In this document: piece by piece, positions 43,363 through 51,089 of the stretch
Numbering within the stretch: the stretch's first letter is position 1
How the letters are laid out: the number at the start of each line of letters is the position of its first letter
DNA from: UBA2387 sp019454665
Lineage (GTDB): Bacteria > Armatimonadota > Fimbriimonadia > Fimbriimonadales > Fimbriimonadaceae
Length of the DNA: 64,000 nucleotides
Direction: 5' to 3'
NCBI GenBank assembly: GCA_045862995.1
Contig: BTVX01000013.1
Location: 29,906-93,905, forward strand
Translations under genes and position numbers: made by a program
Notes under the pieces: generated by a model
What the model was told of the DNA's origin: nothing
Database searches by the model: none
What the model saw: the letters and a program-made list of their open reading frames with translations, nothing else

Positions 43363-43378
43363 ATGTGTCTACTATATC
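43351..43378 (-). promoter_or_regulatory. Palindromic operator candidate over the imuB start
   Basis: GATATAGT (43351-43358) and ACTATATC (43371-43378) are perfect inverted repeats 12 bases apart, in an AT-rich patch that covers the ATG of imuB. Genes of this type are usually controlled by LexA. The sequence does not match the known E. coli or Bacillus LexA boxes, so the bound protein is unknown. Confidence 0.5.
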
Positions 43379-43431
43379 ACAGCCCACCGCCAAAACGACG
43401 GACCTTTTTCCAAGGTTTGAAACGGACGGGC

Positions 43432-46098
43432 TCAGCCCTTGGCTTTCTTGCGCACGAACTTGCGCCCGCGCTTCACCGCGGGGCCCTTCTCGACCCGCGC
43501 CCGGATGAGTTCCCGCGCCTGCTCGATACTCAGAGTCGCGGGGTCTTGAGCCTTGGGGATCGTGGCGTTGGTTTTGCCGTCGGTGACGTACGGCCCATAG
43601 AAGCCGGTCAGCACGCGCAGAGCGGGCTGGTCGCCTTCGGCGGCGAATTCCTTGATCGGGGCCTTGGACGCCCCTGCGCCGCGAGCCGCGCGACCCACGG
43701 GCTGATCGAACACCGGCAGAGCCTCGGCAAGTTCGATGGTGAAAGCACGGTCCCAGGGGTCCAGCGTCCGGTTGGTCTCGCCGCGCTTGAGATACGCCCC
43801 GTAGCGCCCGACGTTCACGGTCACTTCTTCGCCGGTGGCTTGGTCCTTGCCCAGCGAGCGCGGGAAAACGAGCAGCTTCTCGACCATGGCCTGATCCAAC
43901 TCGTCCTCTTGCACGGCCGGTGGAACGGTGACCCGCTTGGGGGTCTTCTTGCCGGGTTCCGGGGTTTCGAGATAGGTTCCGTACGGGCCCTTCTTGACGA
44001 CCACGGGTTCGCCCGTCGCGGGGTTCGAGCCGACGACCTTCGGGCCTTCGGACTTGCCCGCCAGCAGGGCCAGCGCCTTCTCGACAGTGAGTTCGGCGGG
44101 CACGGTCTCGGGCGGGATGCCCACGCGTTCGCCCTCGCCTCTCTGCAAGAACGGCCCGAAGCGCCCGACGCCGACCTGAATCGCCTCGCCCGTGTCGGGG
44201 TCGGTGCCGATGGCCACGCGCGGGTAGGGGATCGCCTTCTTCTTCTCCTCGGTGACCTCCTTGGAGAGACCCGGCTTGGCCGCCGAGCCGAAGAAGAAGT
44301 CGTGCAGGTAGGGCTGCCACGCTTGGGTGCCCTCGGCGATGTCGTCGAGTTCTTCCTCCATGCGGGCCGTGAACTTCAGGTCCACAAACTCGCCGAAGTG
44401 GTTCTCCAGCAGTTCGACCACGCCGAACCCGGAGAACGTGGGGACCAATTCGTTGGATTGCTTGAAGCAGTAGCCCCGGTCTTGGATGGTGCCGATGATC
44501 GTGGCGTAGGTGCTCGGGCGGCCGATGCCTTCTTCCTCCAACCGCTTGACGAGGGAGGCTTCGGTGTATCGCGCAGGGGGCTTGGTCGTGTGGCCGAGGG
44601 CCTTGGCGTCTTCGACCGTCTTGTCAGCACGGTTTGGCGTCAGCGCAACAGGAAAGAACTCGTCGCACTCCCGGATCTCGGGCAGGATCTTCTCCTTGTC
44701 GCCCAGATCGGCTTCGGGGTCGTCGGAGCCTTCGACATAGGCACGGAGGAAGCCGGGGAACACGATGCTCTTGCCGCTGGCGTAGAACACCGAGGCCTCC
44801 TTGGTCGCCACTTCGATCTCGACAGCCGTGCGCTCCACCTGTGCGGGGAGCATCTGGCACGCGATCGTTCGCTTCCAGATGAGTTCGTAGAGGGCGAACT
44901 GCTCGGGCGAAAGGAATCGCTTGACGTCCTGCGGCTTGCGGCTGAGGTCGGTCGGTCGGATGGCCTCGTGGGCTTCTTGCGCGCCCTTCGATTTCGTCTT
45001 GTAGCGAACGGGTTGTTTGGGCAGGTACTCGGGGCCGTAGAGTTCGCGGATCACGTGCCGCGCCTCGTCGAGCGCGCGCTCAGCCAGCGTGAGGCTGTCC
45101 GTTCTCATATAGGTGATCAAACCGACGCGTTCGCCCGAGAGATCAATGCCTTCGTAGAGTTGCTGCGCGATCTGCATCGTCCGCCGGGCGGGGTACTTCA
45201 GCTTGCGGTTGGCCTCCTGCTGAAGCGTGGACGTCATGAACGGCGGAGGCGGCGACTCTTTGCCGGGGCTTCGCTCGACCTTGATCACGCGCCAAGGCGA
45301 TGTGTTCAGCGACTCCGTGGCGAGCGCCTCGGCCTCGGGTTGACGCAGCCATCGGTCGGCGTTGGCCAGCAGGCCCGTCTTGGGGTCGAAGCTTTTGCCC
45401 GTCGCCAATCGTTTGCCTCCGAGCCGCGTCAGGACGGCCTCGAACCCGCTGCCGCCGGTGCGGAGTTGGGCCTTGACATCCCAGTACTCGGCGGGATGGA
45501 AGGCCATGCGCTCGCGCTCGCGCTCGACGAGCAACCGGACGGCCACGCTTTGCACGCGGCCGGCGCTCAGGTTGGGCGCGACCTTCTGCCACAGCACGGG
45601 CGACAGCGTGTAGCCGAACAGCCGGTCCACGATGCGCCGCGTTTCTTGGGCCCGGACCAGGTTCTCGTCCAGCGCCCGGGGGTTGGCGATGGCCTCGCGG
45701 ATGGCCTCCGGCGTGATCTCGTGGAATACGATCCGCTCGACCTTGACGCTCTTCTTGGGCTTGAGCAATTCCAGAACGTGCCAACTGATGCTCTCGCCCT
45801 CTCGGTCTTCATCGGTGGCGAGCAGGACGGCTTCGACGTCTTTGGCGGCTTTGCGCAGCGCGGCGACGTGTCTGGCCTTCTCGGCCGGCACGACGTAGTA
45901 GGGCTTGAACCCGTCGTTCACGTCCACGCCGTAGCGCCCCATCTCGGTCTTCTTGAGCTCGGCGGGGACGTCCTTGGCGCTCTCGGGCAGGTCGCGGACG
46001 TGGCCGAACGAGGCTTCGACGACGTAGTCCGAGCCCAGAAAACGGCTGATGGTTTTGGCCTTTGCAGGCGATTCGACGATGACGAGTTTCTTCCCCAT
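43432..46098 (-). CDS. topA: DNA topoisomerase I
   Basis: About 888 residues. Relaxes negative supercoils by single-strand passage. The TOPRIM domain is KKLVIVESPAKAKTISRFLG with Glu, and ATDEDREGE holds the metal acids. The catalytic Tyr lies in GLITYMRTDS; SAGRVQSVAVRLL and the GIGRPSTYATIIGTI motif are as in the family. The C-terminal third lacks Cys zinc fingers and instead has several repeats of the type GPYGTYLETPEPGKK and GRYGAYLKRGET, as in actinobacteria and chlamydiae. ATG 46098 is the family start; the frame upstream is not conserved. Confidence 0.96.
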   Translation of the reverse strand: MGKKLVIVESPAKAKTISRFLGSDYVVEASFGHVRDLPESAKDVPAELKKTEMGRYGVDVNDGFKPYYVVPAEKARHVAALRKAAKDVEAVLLATDEDREGESISWHVLELLKPKKSVKVERIVFHEITPEAIREAIANPRALDENLVRAQETRRIVDRLFGYTLSPVLWQKVAPNLSAGRVQSVAVRLLVERERERMAFHPAEYWDVKAQLRTGGSGFEAVLTRLGGKRLATGKSFDPKTGLLANADRWLRQPEAEALATESLNTSPWRVIKVERSPGKESPPPPFMTSTLQQEANRKLKYPARRTMQIAQQLYEGIDLSGERVGLITYMRTDSLTLAERALDEARHVIRELYGPEYLPKQPVRYKTKSKGAQEAHEAIRPTDLSRKPQDVKRFLSPEQFALYELIWKRTIACQMLPAQVERTAVEIEVATKEASVFYASGKSIVFPGFLRAYVEGSDDPEADLGDKEKILPEIRECDEFFPVALTPNRADKTVEDAKALGHTTKPPARYTEASLVKRLEEEGIGRPSTYATIIGTIQDRGYCFKQSNELVPTFSGFGVVELLENHFGEFVDLKFTARMEEELDDIAEGTQAWQPYLHDFFFGSAAKPGLSKEVTEEKKKAIPYPRVAIGTDPDTGEAIQVGVGRFGPFLQRGEGERVGIPPETVPAELTVEKALALLAGKSEGPKVVGSNPATGEPVVVKKGPYGTYLETPEPGKKTPKRVTVPPAVQEDELDQAMVEKLLVFPRSLGKDQATGEEVTVNVGRYGAYLKRGETNRTLDPWDRAFTIELAEALPVFDQPVGRAARGAGASKAPIKEFAAEGDQPALRVLTGFYGPYVTDGKTNATIPKAQDPATLSIEQARELIRARVEKGPAVKRGRKFVRKKAKG

Positions 46099-46228
46099 GA
46101 GATGATTCTGGATATTCGATGGACAGGGTGTCTGGCGGTTGCGCCAAGCCGATTGTTCCGGCGCGGCGTAGGGTACCGGTTCCGGTGAGACCGGTGTCAA
46201 CCTGAATGCCTACGGTACCTGCCCGAGT

Positions 46229-46777
46229 TCAGGGCTTTTCGAAGTGCATGTGGTCGAGTCGCCGCCACTTGCCTCCCCAAGTCCAGCCACGCTTCTCGAA
46301 CGCGCGGACGGCTGCCGACCCTTTTGCCAAGGTTCCCGGGGCTTTCGGGTCGTAGACCGCGCCCGTTCGGTCGTGGCCGATGTGGGGGTTCTGCATGGGG
46401 TTGATGTCGATCGCTCGGCCCGATGCGTGGTTCGAAAGACGGCGCGTGCCTTCGACCTTGCGGTAGTTGAACCCCGACGTGTTGTTGTCCTTCATCGAGG
46501 CGAGGTCGTCCCAGCGGTAGGCCGAGGCCGAGCGCACCTTTTCGATGCGGAAGCCTTGGTCCAGCAGTTCGGCGAAGATCTCGCGCACCTCTTTGGCCAA
46601 GGAGGCGTCCACGACCAACGTGCCGCGTTGTCGGTTTCCATCGTAGTCCAGATGCTCCACCTCGACCAACGCCTGCCGCTTGAGGACGCTGGCGGGAGCG
46701 GTCGAACCCGCCAACGCCTCGGTCCGCGCATCGTCGTGCGCGAGCGCGACCAGAGCCAGCAGGAGACCGAGCGCCAC
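46229..46777 (-). CDS. Secreted M15-family D-Ala-D-Ala carboxypeptidase-like protein
   Basis: 182 residues with a signal peptide (ALGLLLALVALAHDD), GTG start. The M15 zinc site is visible: His and Asp in LSNHASGRAIDINPMQNP and His in RRLDHMHFEKP. Before it, IFAELLDQGFRIEKVRSASA is the usual helix and strand. It would cut peptide stems of peptidoglycan outside the cytoplasm. It starts 9 bases after the GH44 gene, so they may be cotranscribed. Confidence 0.85.
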   Translation of the reverse strand: MALGLLLALVALAHDDARTEALAGSTAPASVLKRQALVEVEHLDYDGNRQRGTLVVDASLAKEVREIFAELLDQGFRIEKVRSASAYRWDDLASMKDNNTSGFNYRKVEGTRRLSNHASGRAIDINPMQNPHIGHDRTGAVYDPKAPGTLAKGSAAVRAFEKRGWTWGGKWRRLDHMHFEKP

Positions 46778-46786
46778 GCCGACAGG

Positions 46787-48313
46787 CTACCCCCCGAGTC
46801 GAAGTACGGTGATCGAACGCGGTGCGAGATCGAAAGCCGTCCCGACCGTCGGCCCGGGGACGACTTCGGCCGCCGAGCCCTGCAACACGAACGTCGGCGC
46901 GCCGCCTTTGGGCCAAGTCAGGCCGGAGAAGGAGACCCCCAGCGGCTGCGGCGTACGGTTGATCGCGACCAAAGTGACTCGGCTTGGGTCGTCGGAGTGC
47001 GCCGAGGCGTAGACGGCCAGTTTCTCCCGGTCGGCCACGGGCCATTCGACGGCCAGTGCTCGGTCGCCGAACCGGCTGCCCCGGCCATCGTAGTTTCGAT
47101 AAACCGAGAACGCCGCGCGGTTCATGGGCTCGTTGCCGGCGTCTAACTCCCAGAGCATCGCGCCCGCCAGTCCGAACCTGCCGAACGCGCCGAGGGCGTC
47201 GGCCGCCGCGATGGCCCCGCTGATGTGGTGCCCGCCGCCGAAGTTCCACTCGGTCACGCCGAGCCCCGTCCCCGGCCATAGGGCGTTGATCCGCCCTTGC
47301 AGGTCGCCGATGTAGTTGATGGGCTGGTTGCCCAGGATGTCCCGCGTGATCCACGAGTTCTCGACGTACGTGTTGTCCCACAGCGAACGCGACGCCTGAA
47401 CCCGCGCGCTCGCCGCGACTTCGTCGGTGTCCCGACCGGTCACGCGTCTGCCGTTGGCGTCTTGGTGTTCCGAGTAGAAGTGGAAGTCGAGGACGTCGAG
47501 CAACCGAACGCCTGCATTGGCGGATGCTTGCTTGAGTTCCTGAAGATAGAAGTCCACGAACCGTCGGCCACCGTGGTCCGGCGCGCCGGCCAGGTTGAGC
47601 GACTCCCACCAACTGAACCCGCAGGGCCCGACGATCTTCGCATCGGGGACCATGGCCTTGACCGAAGCCGCCAGCGGCGCGGACCGCTCGATCATCTCCG
47701 CATAGGTGGTTTTGAGCGGGTGGATGGCCGCGTGGGTGTGGCTCCACAGGCCGGGCTCGTTGTCCAAACCGAACCAGAGCGGCTGGCCGTTGCGCATGGG
47801 CGTGGTGTAGCGTGAGGCGAGGTGCGCGGCGAACTGGGACTGGTAGACGTCGCCATCGCCTCGGACCGGCTTGCCGCTTTGGACGGTGAACCGGTTCCTT
47901 CGGAAGCGGACGTCGAGGTAGTTGGGCGTGTTGCGCACGTCTCCGTCGCCGTTCTTGTCGGCGGCCACGTAGTCGAGCAGACTCAACTGCACCATGCCGC
48001 CGCCTCGGCGGGCGAAGGCCCCGTCGAGGAACTTGGTGACCGCGCGGGCGGGCTCGTCGCTGGATTCCAGCCAGCCGTCGTTCTGGAAGAACCAGTCGCT
48101 GCCCGCGTTGCTGGCGTTGTTCTCCCAGTTGTAGGCGGAGAACCGGTTGCCGCCGCAGCGGAGAATGGTGAACCGAGGGTCGTCGGCGAGCAACGAAGGC
48201 CACGTGTTGATGCCGTAGATCCAAGGCGAGATCGTGGCAACGACCTGATCGGGGTCCACATGGACCGGGATGGCGGCGGTTGGCACCACCAAGAGGAGCG
48301 CAGCGAGCACCAC
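46787..48313 (-). CDS. Secreted GH44-family glycoside hydrolase
   Basis: 508 residues with a signal peptide (VLAALLLVVPTAA), GTG start. GH44 enzymes are endoglucanases or xyloglucanases. The catalytic (beta/alpha)8 barrel shows the acid/base Glu in LWFGLDNEPGLWSHTH and the nucleophile Glu in GLGVTEWNFGGGHH, with ILRCGGNRFSAYNWENNASN early on. A short C-terminal beta domain follows (VTLVAINRTPQPLGVSFSGL). No carbohydrate-binding module or dockerin is visible. Confidence 0.88.
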   Translation of the reverse strand: MVLAALLLVVPTAAIPVHVDPDQVVATISPWIYGINTWPSLLADDPRFTILRCGGNRFSAYNWENNASNAGSDWFFQNDGWLESSDEPARAVTKFLDGAFARRGGGMVQLSLLDYVAADKNGDGDVRNTPNYLDVRFRRNRFTVQSGKPVRGDGDVYQSQFAAHLASRYTTPMRNGQPLWFGLDNEPGLWSHTHAAIHPLKTTYAEMIERSAPLAASVKAMVPDAKIVGPCGFSWWESLNLAGAPDHGGRRFVDFYLQELKQASANAGVRLLDVLDFHFYSEHQDANGRRVTGRDTDEVAASARVQASRSLWDNTYVENSWITRDILGNQPINYIGDLQGRINALWPGTGLGVTEWNFGGGHHISGAIAAADALGAFGRFGLAGAMLWELDAGNEPMNRAAFSVYRNYDGRGSRFGDRALAVEWPVADREKLAVYASAHSDDPSRVTLVAINRTPQPLGVSFSGLTWPKGGAPTFVLQGSAAEVVPGPTVGTAFDLAPRSITVLRLGG

Positions 48314-48409
48314 GATTGTCAGTCTGCGCGCCCTGCGCCAAGGTTCCCGGGATTGCGGCGACCCACGGTGTCATAATCCCTGTGGCCGACAAGCCGGGAT
48401 TCCGCACCC

Positions 48410-48712
48410 ATGATGAACCTGCACGGAGTGGACATCTACATCTGGACCCCCCAGACGCCCGACCTGCCGAAAGAGTTCGGCAAGTTCAAACTCATCTTGA
48501 TTTCCAACCGAGGAACGCGCGTGTATCCGCCGCCCGCCCCGGACATGGACCTGCTCGACTGGCCCCGCGCCCGATTCCTCAGCGACACTGTCGTGACGGA
48601 CGAGGAAGTGGACGCCCTGGTCCACCATCTCACCGGCCTCGGATGGCGCTGGACGAAGTGCCAGAAGCTCTTCATCAAGGACGGCGTCAACCAGTTCAGC
48701 CAGCCCTACTGA
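48410..48712 (+). CDS. Stand-alone isocitrate dehydrogenase C-terminal-like domain
   Basis: 100 residues. GVDIYIWTPQTPDLPKEFGK, then FKLILISNRGTRVYP and VHHLTGLGWRWTKCQKLFI, resemble the small extra domain at the C-terminus of the longer (about 480-500 residue) isocitrate dehydrogenases found in Thermus and some alphaproteobacteria. Here it is a separate gene lying 170 bases before an isocitrate dehydrogenase gene that lacks such a domain. It may associate with that enzyme. The similarity is from memory of the family and should be confirmed. No strong ribosome site before ATG 48410. Confidence 0.6.
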   Translation: MMNLHGVDIYIWTPQTPDLPKEFGKFKLILISNRGTRVYPPPAPDMDLLDWPRARFLSDTVVTDEEVDALVHHLTGLGWRWTKCQKLFIKDGVNQFSQPY

Positions 48713-48716
48713 AGAC

Positions 48717-48882
48717 GGGGAAAAGGGAAGATGGAACTTGGAGTGAGGACCGCTGAGACAACCAGGCACCGAGTGCCCTCTCACGACGGCGACTCCAACG
48801 GATTCCTCGCTTTTCCCTTTCTCCCCCTTCCTTTTTTCCTTCTTCCTGCTTCCATCTCCCTAACCCCACCCACCAAAACCCC
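48717..48882 (+). other. Homopurine then homopyrimidine leader of the isocitrate dehydrogenase gene
   Basis: A purine-rich stretch (48717-48748) and, after about 60 bases, a long C/T-rich stretch (about 48809-48850) that run as an imperfect inverted repeat (GGGAAGATGGAA against TTCCATCTCCC). The last 70 bases before the ATG hold no purine ribosome-binding site. Its role is unknown. Confidence 0.6.
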
Positions 48883-49884
48883 ATGGCACACCAAGTTTGT
48901 TTGATTCGAGGAGACGGCGTCGGACCCGAGTTGGTCGCCGCCGTCGAGACCGTGTTCGAGGCCGCCAAGGTCTCGGTTGACTGGATCGAAGTCGAGGCTG
49001 GCCTCAAGTGCGTCGAGGCGGGCAAGCCCATCGTCCCCGAAGAGACGATCGCGAAGATCAAGGAGATCGGCGTGGGCCTCAAGGCGCCCATGACGACGCC
49101 GATCGGCAAGGGCAGCGTCAGCCCCAACGTCACGCTGCGCAAGAAGCTGGACCTCTACGCGTGCGTCCGCCCGGTGAAGCAGCTCCCTGGCGTTCCCACG
49201 CCGTTCGACGGGCTGGACATCGTCATTTTCCGCGAGAACACCGAAGACCTGTACGCCCAGATCGAGTACATGGCGACCGAGCACGTGGCCCACTCGGTGA
49301 AGATCATCAGCGACTTCGGCTCGAAGCGCATCTGCCGCGCCGCATTCGAATATGCCCGCAAGAACGGGCGCAAACGCGTGGTCGGTGTACACAAGGCGAA
49401 CATCATGAAGATCGCCGACGGCCTGTTCCTGAACGTTTTCAAGAAGGTCGCCACCGAGTACCCCGAGATCGAATCGTGGGACAACATCGTGGACAACCAG
49501 TGCATGCAGTTGGTCACGAAGTGGAAGCTCTACGACGTGCTGGTGATGCCGAACCTTTACGGCGACATCGTCTCCGACTTGGCGGCGGGCATGATGGGCG
49601 GATTGGGCGTTGCGCCGGGCGCGAACTATGGCGTCGGCTGTGCGCTGTTCGAGGCCGTGCACGGCTCTGCGCCCAAGTACACGGGCATGAACAAGGTCAA
49701 CCCAACGGCTCTCTTGCTCTCAGCCACCCTGATGCTCGAGCATCTGGGCGAGCCAGACGCCCGCAGGGACATCGAGGGTGCGTTGGAGGAGACGCTGAAG
49801 AAGGGCGTCAAGACCTACGACCTCGGTGGCGACGCGACGACGAGCGGTTTCGCCGACGCGATCGCGAGCGAACTGCGGGGGTAA
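48883..49884 (+). CDS. Isocitrate dehydrogenase, short form (probably NAD-dependent)
   Basis: 333 residues. Oxidative decarboxylation of isocitrate in the citric acid cycle. The substrate loop is GSVSPNVTLRKKLDLYACVR, followed by NTEDLYAQIEYMATE, VHKANIMKIADG with catalytic Lys, DNQCMQLV and the C-terminal nucleotide site HGSAPKYTGMNKVNPTALLL. The NTEDLYA region with S/N before the Arg-containing loop favours isocitrate over isopropylmalate. No ribosome site precedes ATG 48883. Upstream is the putative partner domain, downstream purN after 7 bases. Confidence 0.88.
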   Translation: MAHQVCLIRGDGVGPELVAAVETVFEAAKVSVDWIEVEAGLKCVEAGKPIVPEETIAKIKEIGVGLKAPMTTPIGKGSVSPNVTLRKKLDLYACVRPVKQLPGVPTPFDGLDIVIFRENTEDLYAQIEYMATEHVAHSVKIISDFGSKRICRAAFEYARKNGRKRVVGVHKANIMKIADGLFLNVFKKVATEYPEIESWDNIVDNQCMQLVTKWKLYDVLVMPNLYGDIVSDLAAGMMGGLGVAPGANYGVGCALFEAVHGSAPKYTGMNKVNPTALLLSATLMLEHLGEPDARRDIEGALEETLKKGVKTYDLGGDATTSGFADAIASELRG

Positions 49885-49891
49885 AGCCTCC

Positions 49892-50461
49892 TTGGTTCAA
49901 ATTGCCGTGTTCGTTGGGACCCGTGGGCGCGGGAGCAACCTCCGCGCCATTCACGACGCCTGCTCGCGGGGCGAAGTGCCTGCTCGCGTGGCCCTCGTGG
50001 TCGGGACGCGGCCAGATTCCGGCGCCATCGAGTGGGCCCGCGAAGCGGGACTGCCGACCGTTGTGGTCGAGCCGGGCGAGGGCTACGGCCCCAGGCTTCT
50101 CGACGCCCTAAAGCAGGCCGGGGTCGAGTGGATCTGCTTGGCAGGGTACCTGCGCCTGCTCCCCGCCGAGGTGCTGCAGGCCTTTCCCAACAAGGTCTTG
50201 AACATCCACCCCGCGCTGCTGCCCAAGCATGGCGGCAAGGGGATGTACGGCATGCACGTCCACGAAGCCGTGCTCGCGGCGGGCGACGAAGAATCGGGCT
50301 GCACGGTCCACTACGTCACCGAGCGATACGACGAAGGCGCCCCGATTCTGCAGTTGAGGTGCCCCGTTTTTCCCGGTGACACCCCCGAGTCGCTGGCGGC
50401 CAGGGTGCTCGTTTTGGAGCATCAAGCGTATCCCGAGGCGTTGCGCCGCGTACTTCATTGA
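49892..50461 (+). CDS. purN: Phosphoribosylglycinamide formyltransferase
   Basis: 189 residues. Transfers formyl from 10-formyltetrahydrofolate to GAR in purine synthesis. The N-terminal phosphate site is RGRGSNLRAIHDA; catalytic Asn and His are in VLNIHPALLPKHGGKGMYG, and Asp in ERYDEGAPILQ. The start is TTG 49892, with GGGGGTAA upstream; GTG 49907 would lose the first strand. It is followed at once by plsC. Confidence 0.9.
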   Translation: MVQIAVFVGTRGRGSNLRAIHDACSRGEVPARVALVVGTRPDSGAIEWAREAGLPTVVVEPGEGYGPRLLDALKQAGVEWICLAGYLRLLPAEVLQAFPNKVLNIHPALLPKHGGKGMYGMHVHEAVLAAGDEESGCTVHYVTERYDEGAPILQLRCPVFPGDTPESLAARVLVLEHQAYPEALRRVLH

Positions 50462-50462
50462 C

Positions 50463-51089
50463 ATGGCGACCGACCTCGTGCCCGGCTCCCGCTTCTACGA
50501 GCGGTGGTTCCTGCCCATCGGCCGCTTCGTCACGTGGCCGCTGTTCTTCATCTTGGGTCCGGTGCGCGTTCGCCACGCCGACCGGGTGCCCCGCTCCGGA
50601 CCGTTGCTGATCGTCGCCAACCACCGGAGCGATTCGGACCCCGTTTTCGTTCAGAAGGCGTGCCCGCGCGCGATGCACTACATGGCCAAGCGCGAGCTGT
50701 TCTCGATCAAGGGGCTGGGTTGGCTGATTCGTCGGTTGAACGCGTTCCCCGTCGAACGCGACACCGCCGACCGGGGAGCTTTGCGCTTCACGGCCCAACT
50801 GCTGGAAGCGGGGGAAGCGGTCACCGTGTTCCCCGAAGGGCGGATCAGTCCCAACGGGCAGTTGCTGCCCATGAAGTCGGGCGTGGCGCTTCTGGCTCGC
50901 CAGACGGGGGCGCCGGTCATCTGCTGCCGCCTCATCAACACCGAGCGCGTCATTCCCTACGGCTCGGTCTGGCCCCGCCCCTCGTGGCGCGGCGTCGAAG
51001 TGGTGTGGAGCCAGCCGAGGACGTTCGGGCGGGATGCCGAGACCGAGGAGATCATGAACTGGGTACGCGGCGAACTCGACCCTCAGTAA
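50463..51089 (+). CDS. plsC: 1-acylglycerol-3-phosphate O-acyltransferase
   Basis: 208 residues. Adds the second acyl chain in phosphatidate synthesis at the inner membrane. The HX4D motif is present (LIVANHRSDSDPVFVQKA), as is the substrate site VFPEGRISPNGQLLPMKSGV. A hydrophobic segment near residue 20 (FVTWPLFFILGPV) anchors it. It starts one base after the purN stop, and its stop overlaps the end of the convergent transporter gene. Confidence 0.9.
   Translation: MATDLVPGSRFYERWFLPIGRFVTWPLFFILGPVRVRHADRVPRSGPLLIVANHRSDSDPVFVQKACPRAMHYMAKRELFSIKGLGWLIRRLNAFPVERDTADRGALRFTAQLLEAGEAVTVFPEGRISPNGQLLPMKSGVALLARQTGAPVICCRLINTERVIPYGSVWPRPSWRGVEVVWSQPRTFGRDAETEEIMNWVRGELDPQ

Noticed and set aside
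46197..48407. Minus-strand open frame of over 700 codons across the GH44 and M15 genes
   Set aside because: It is an alternative frame of two real genes with signal peptides and active-site motifs; no domain of its own.
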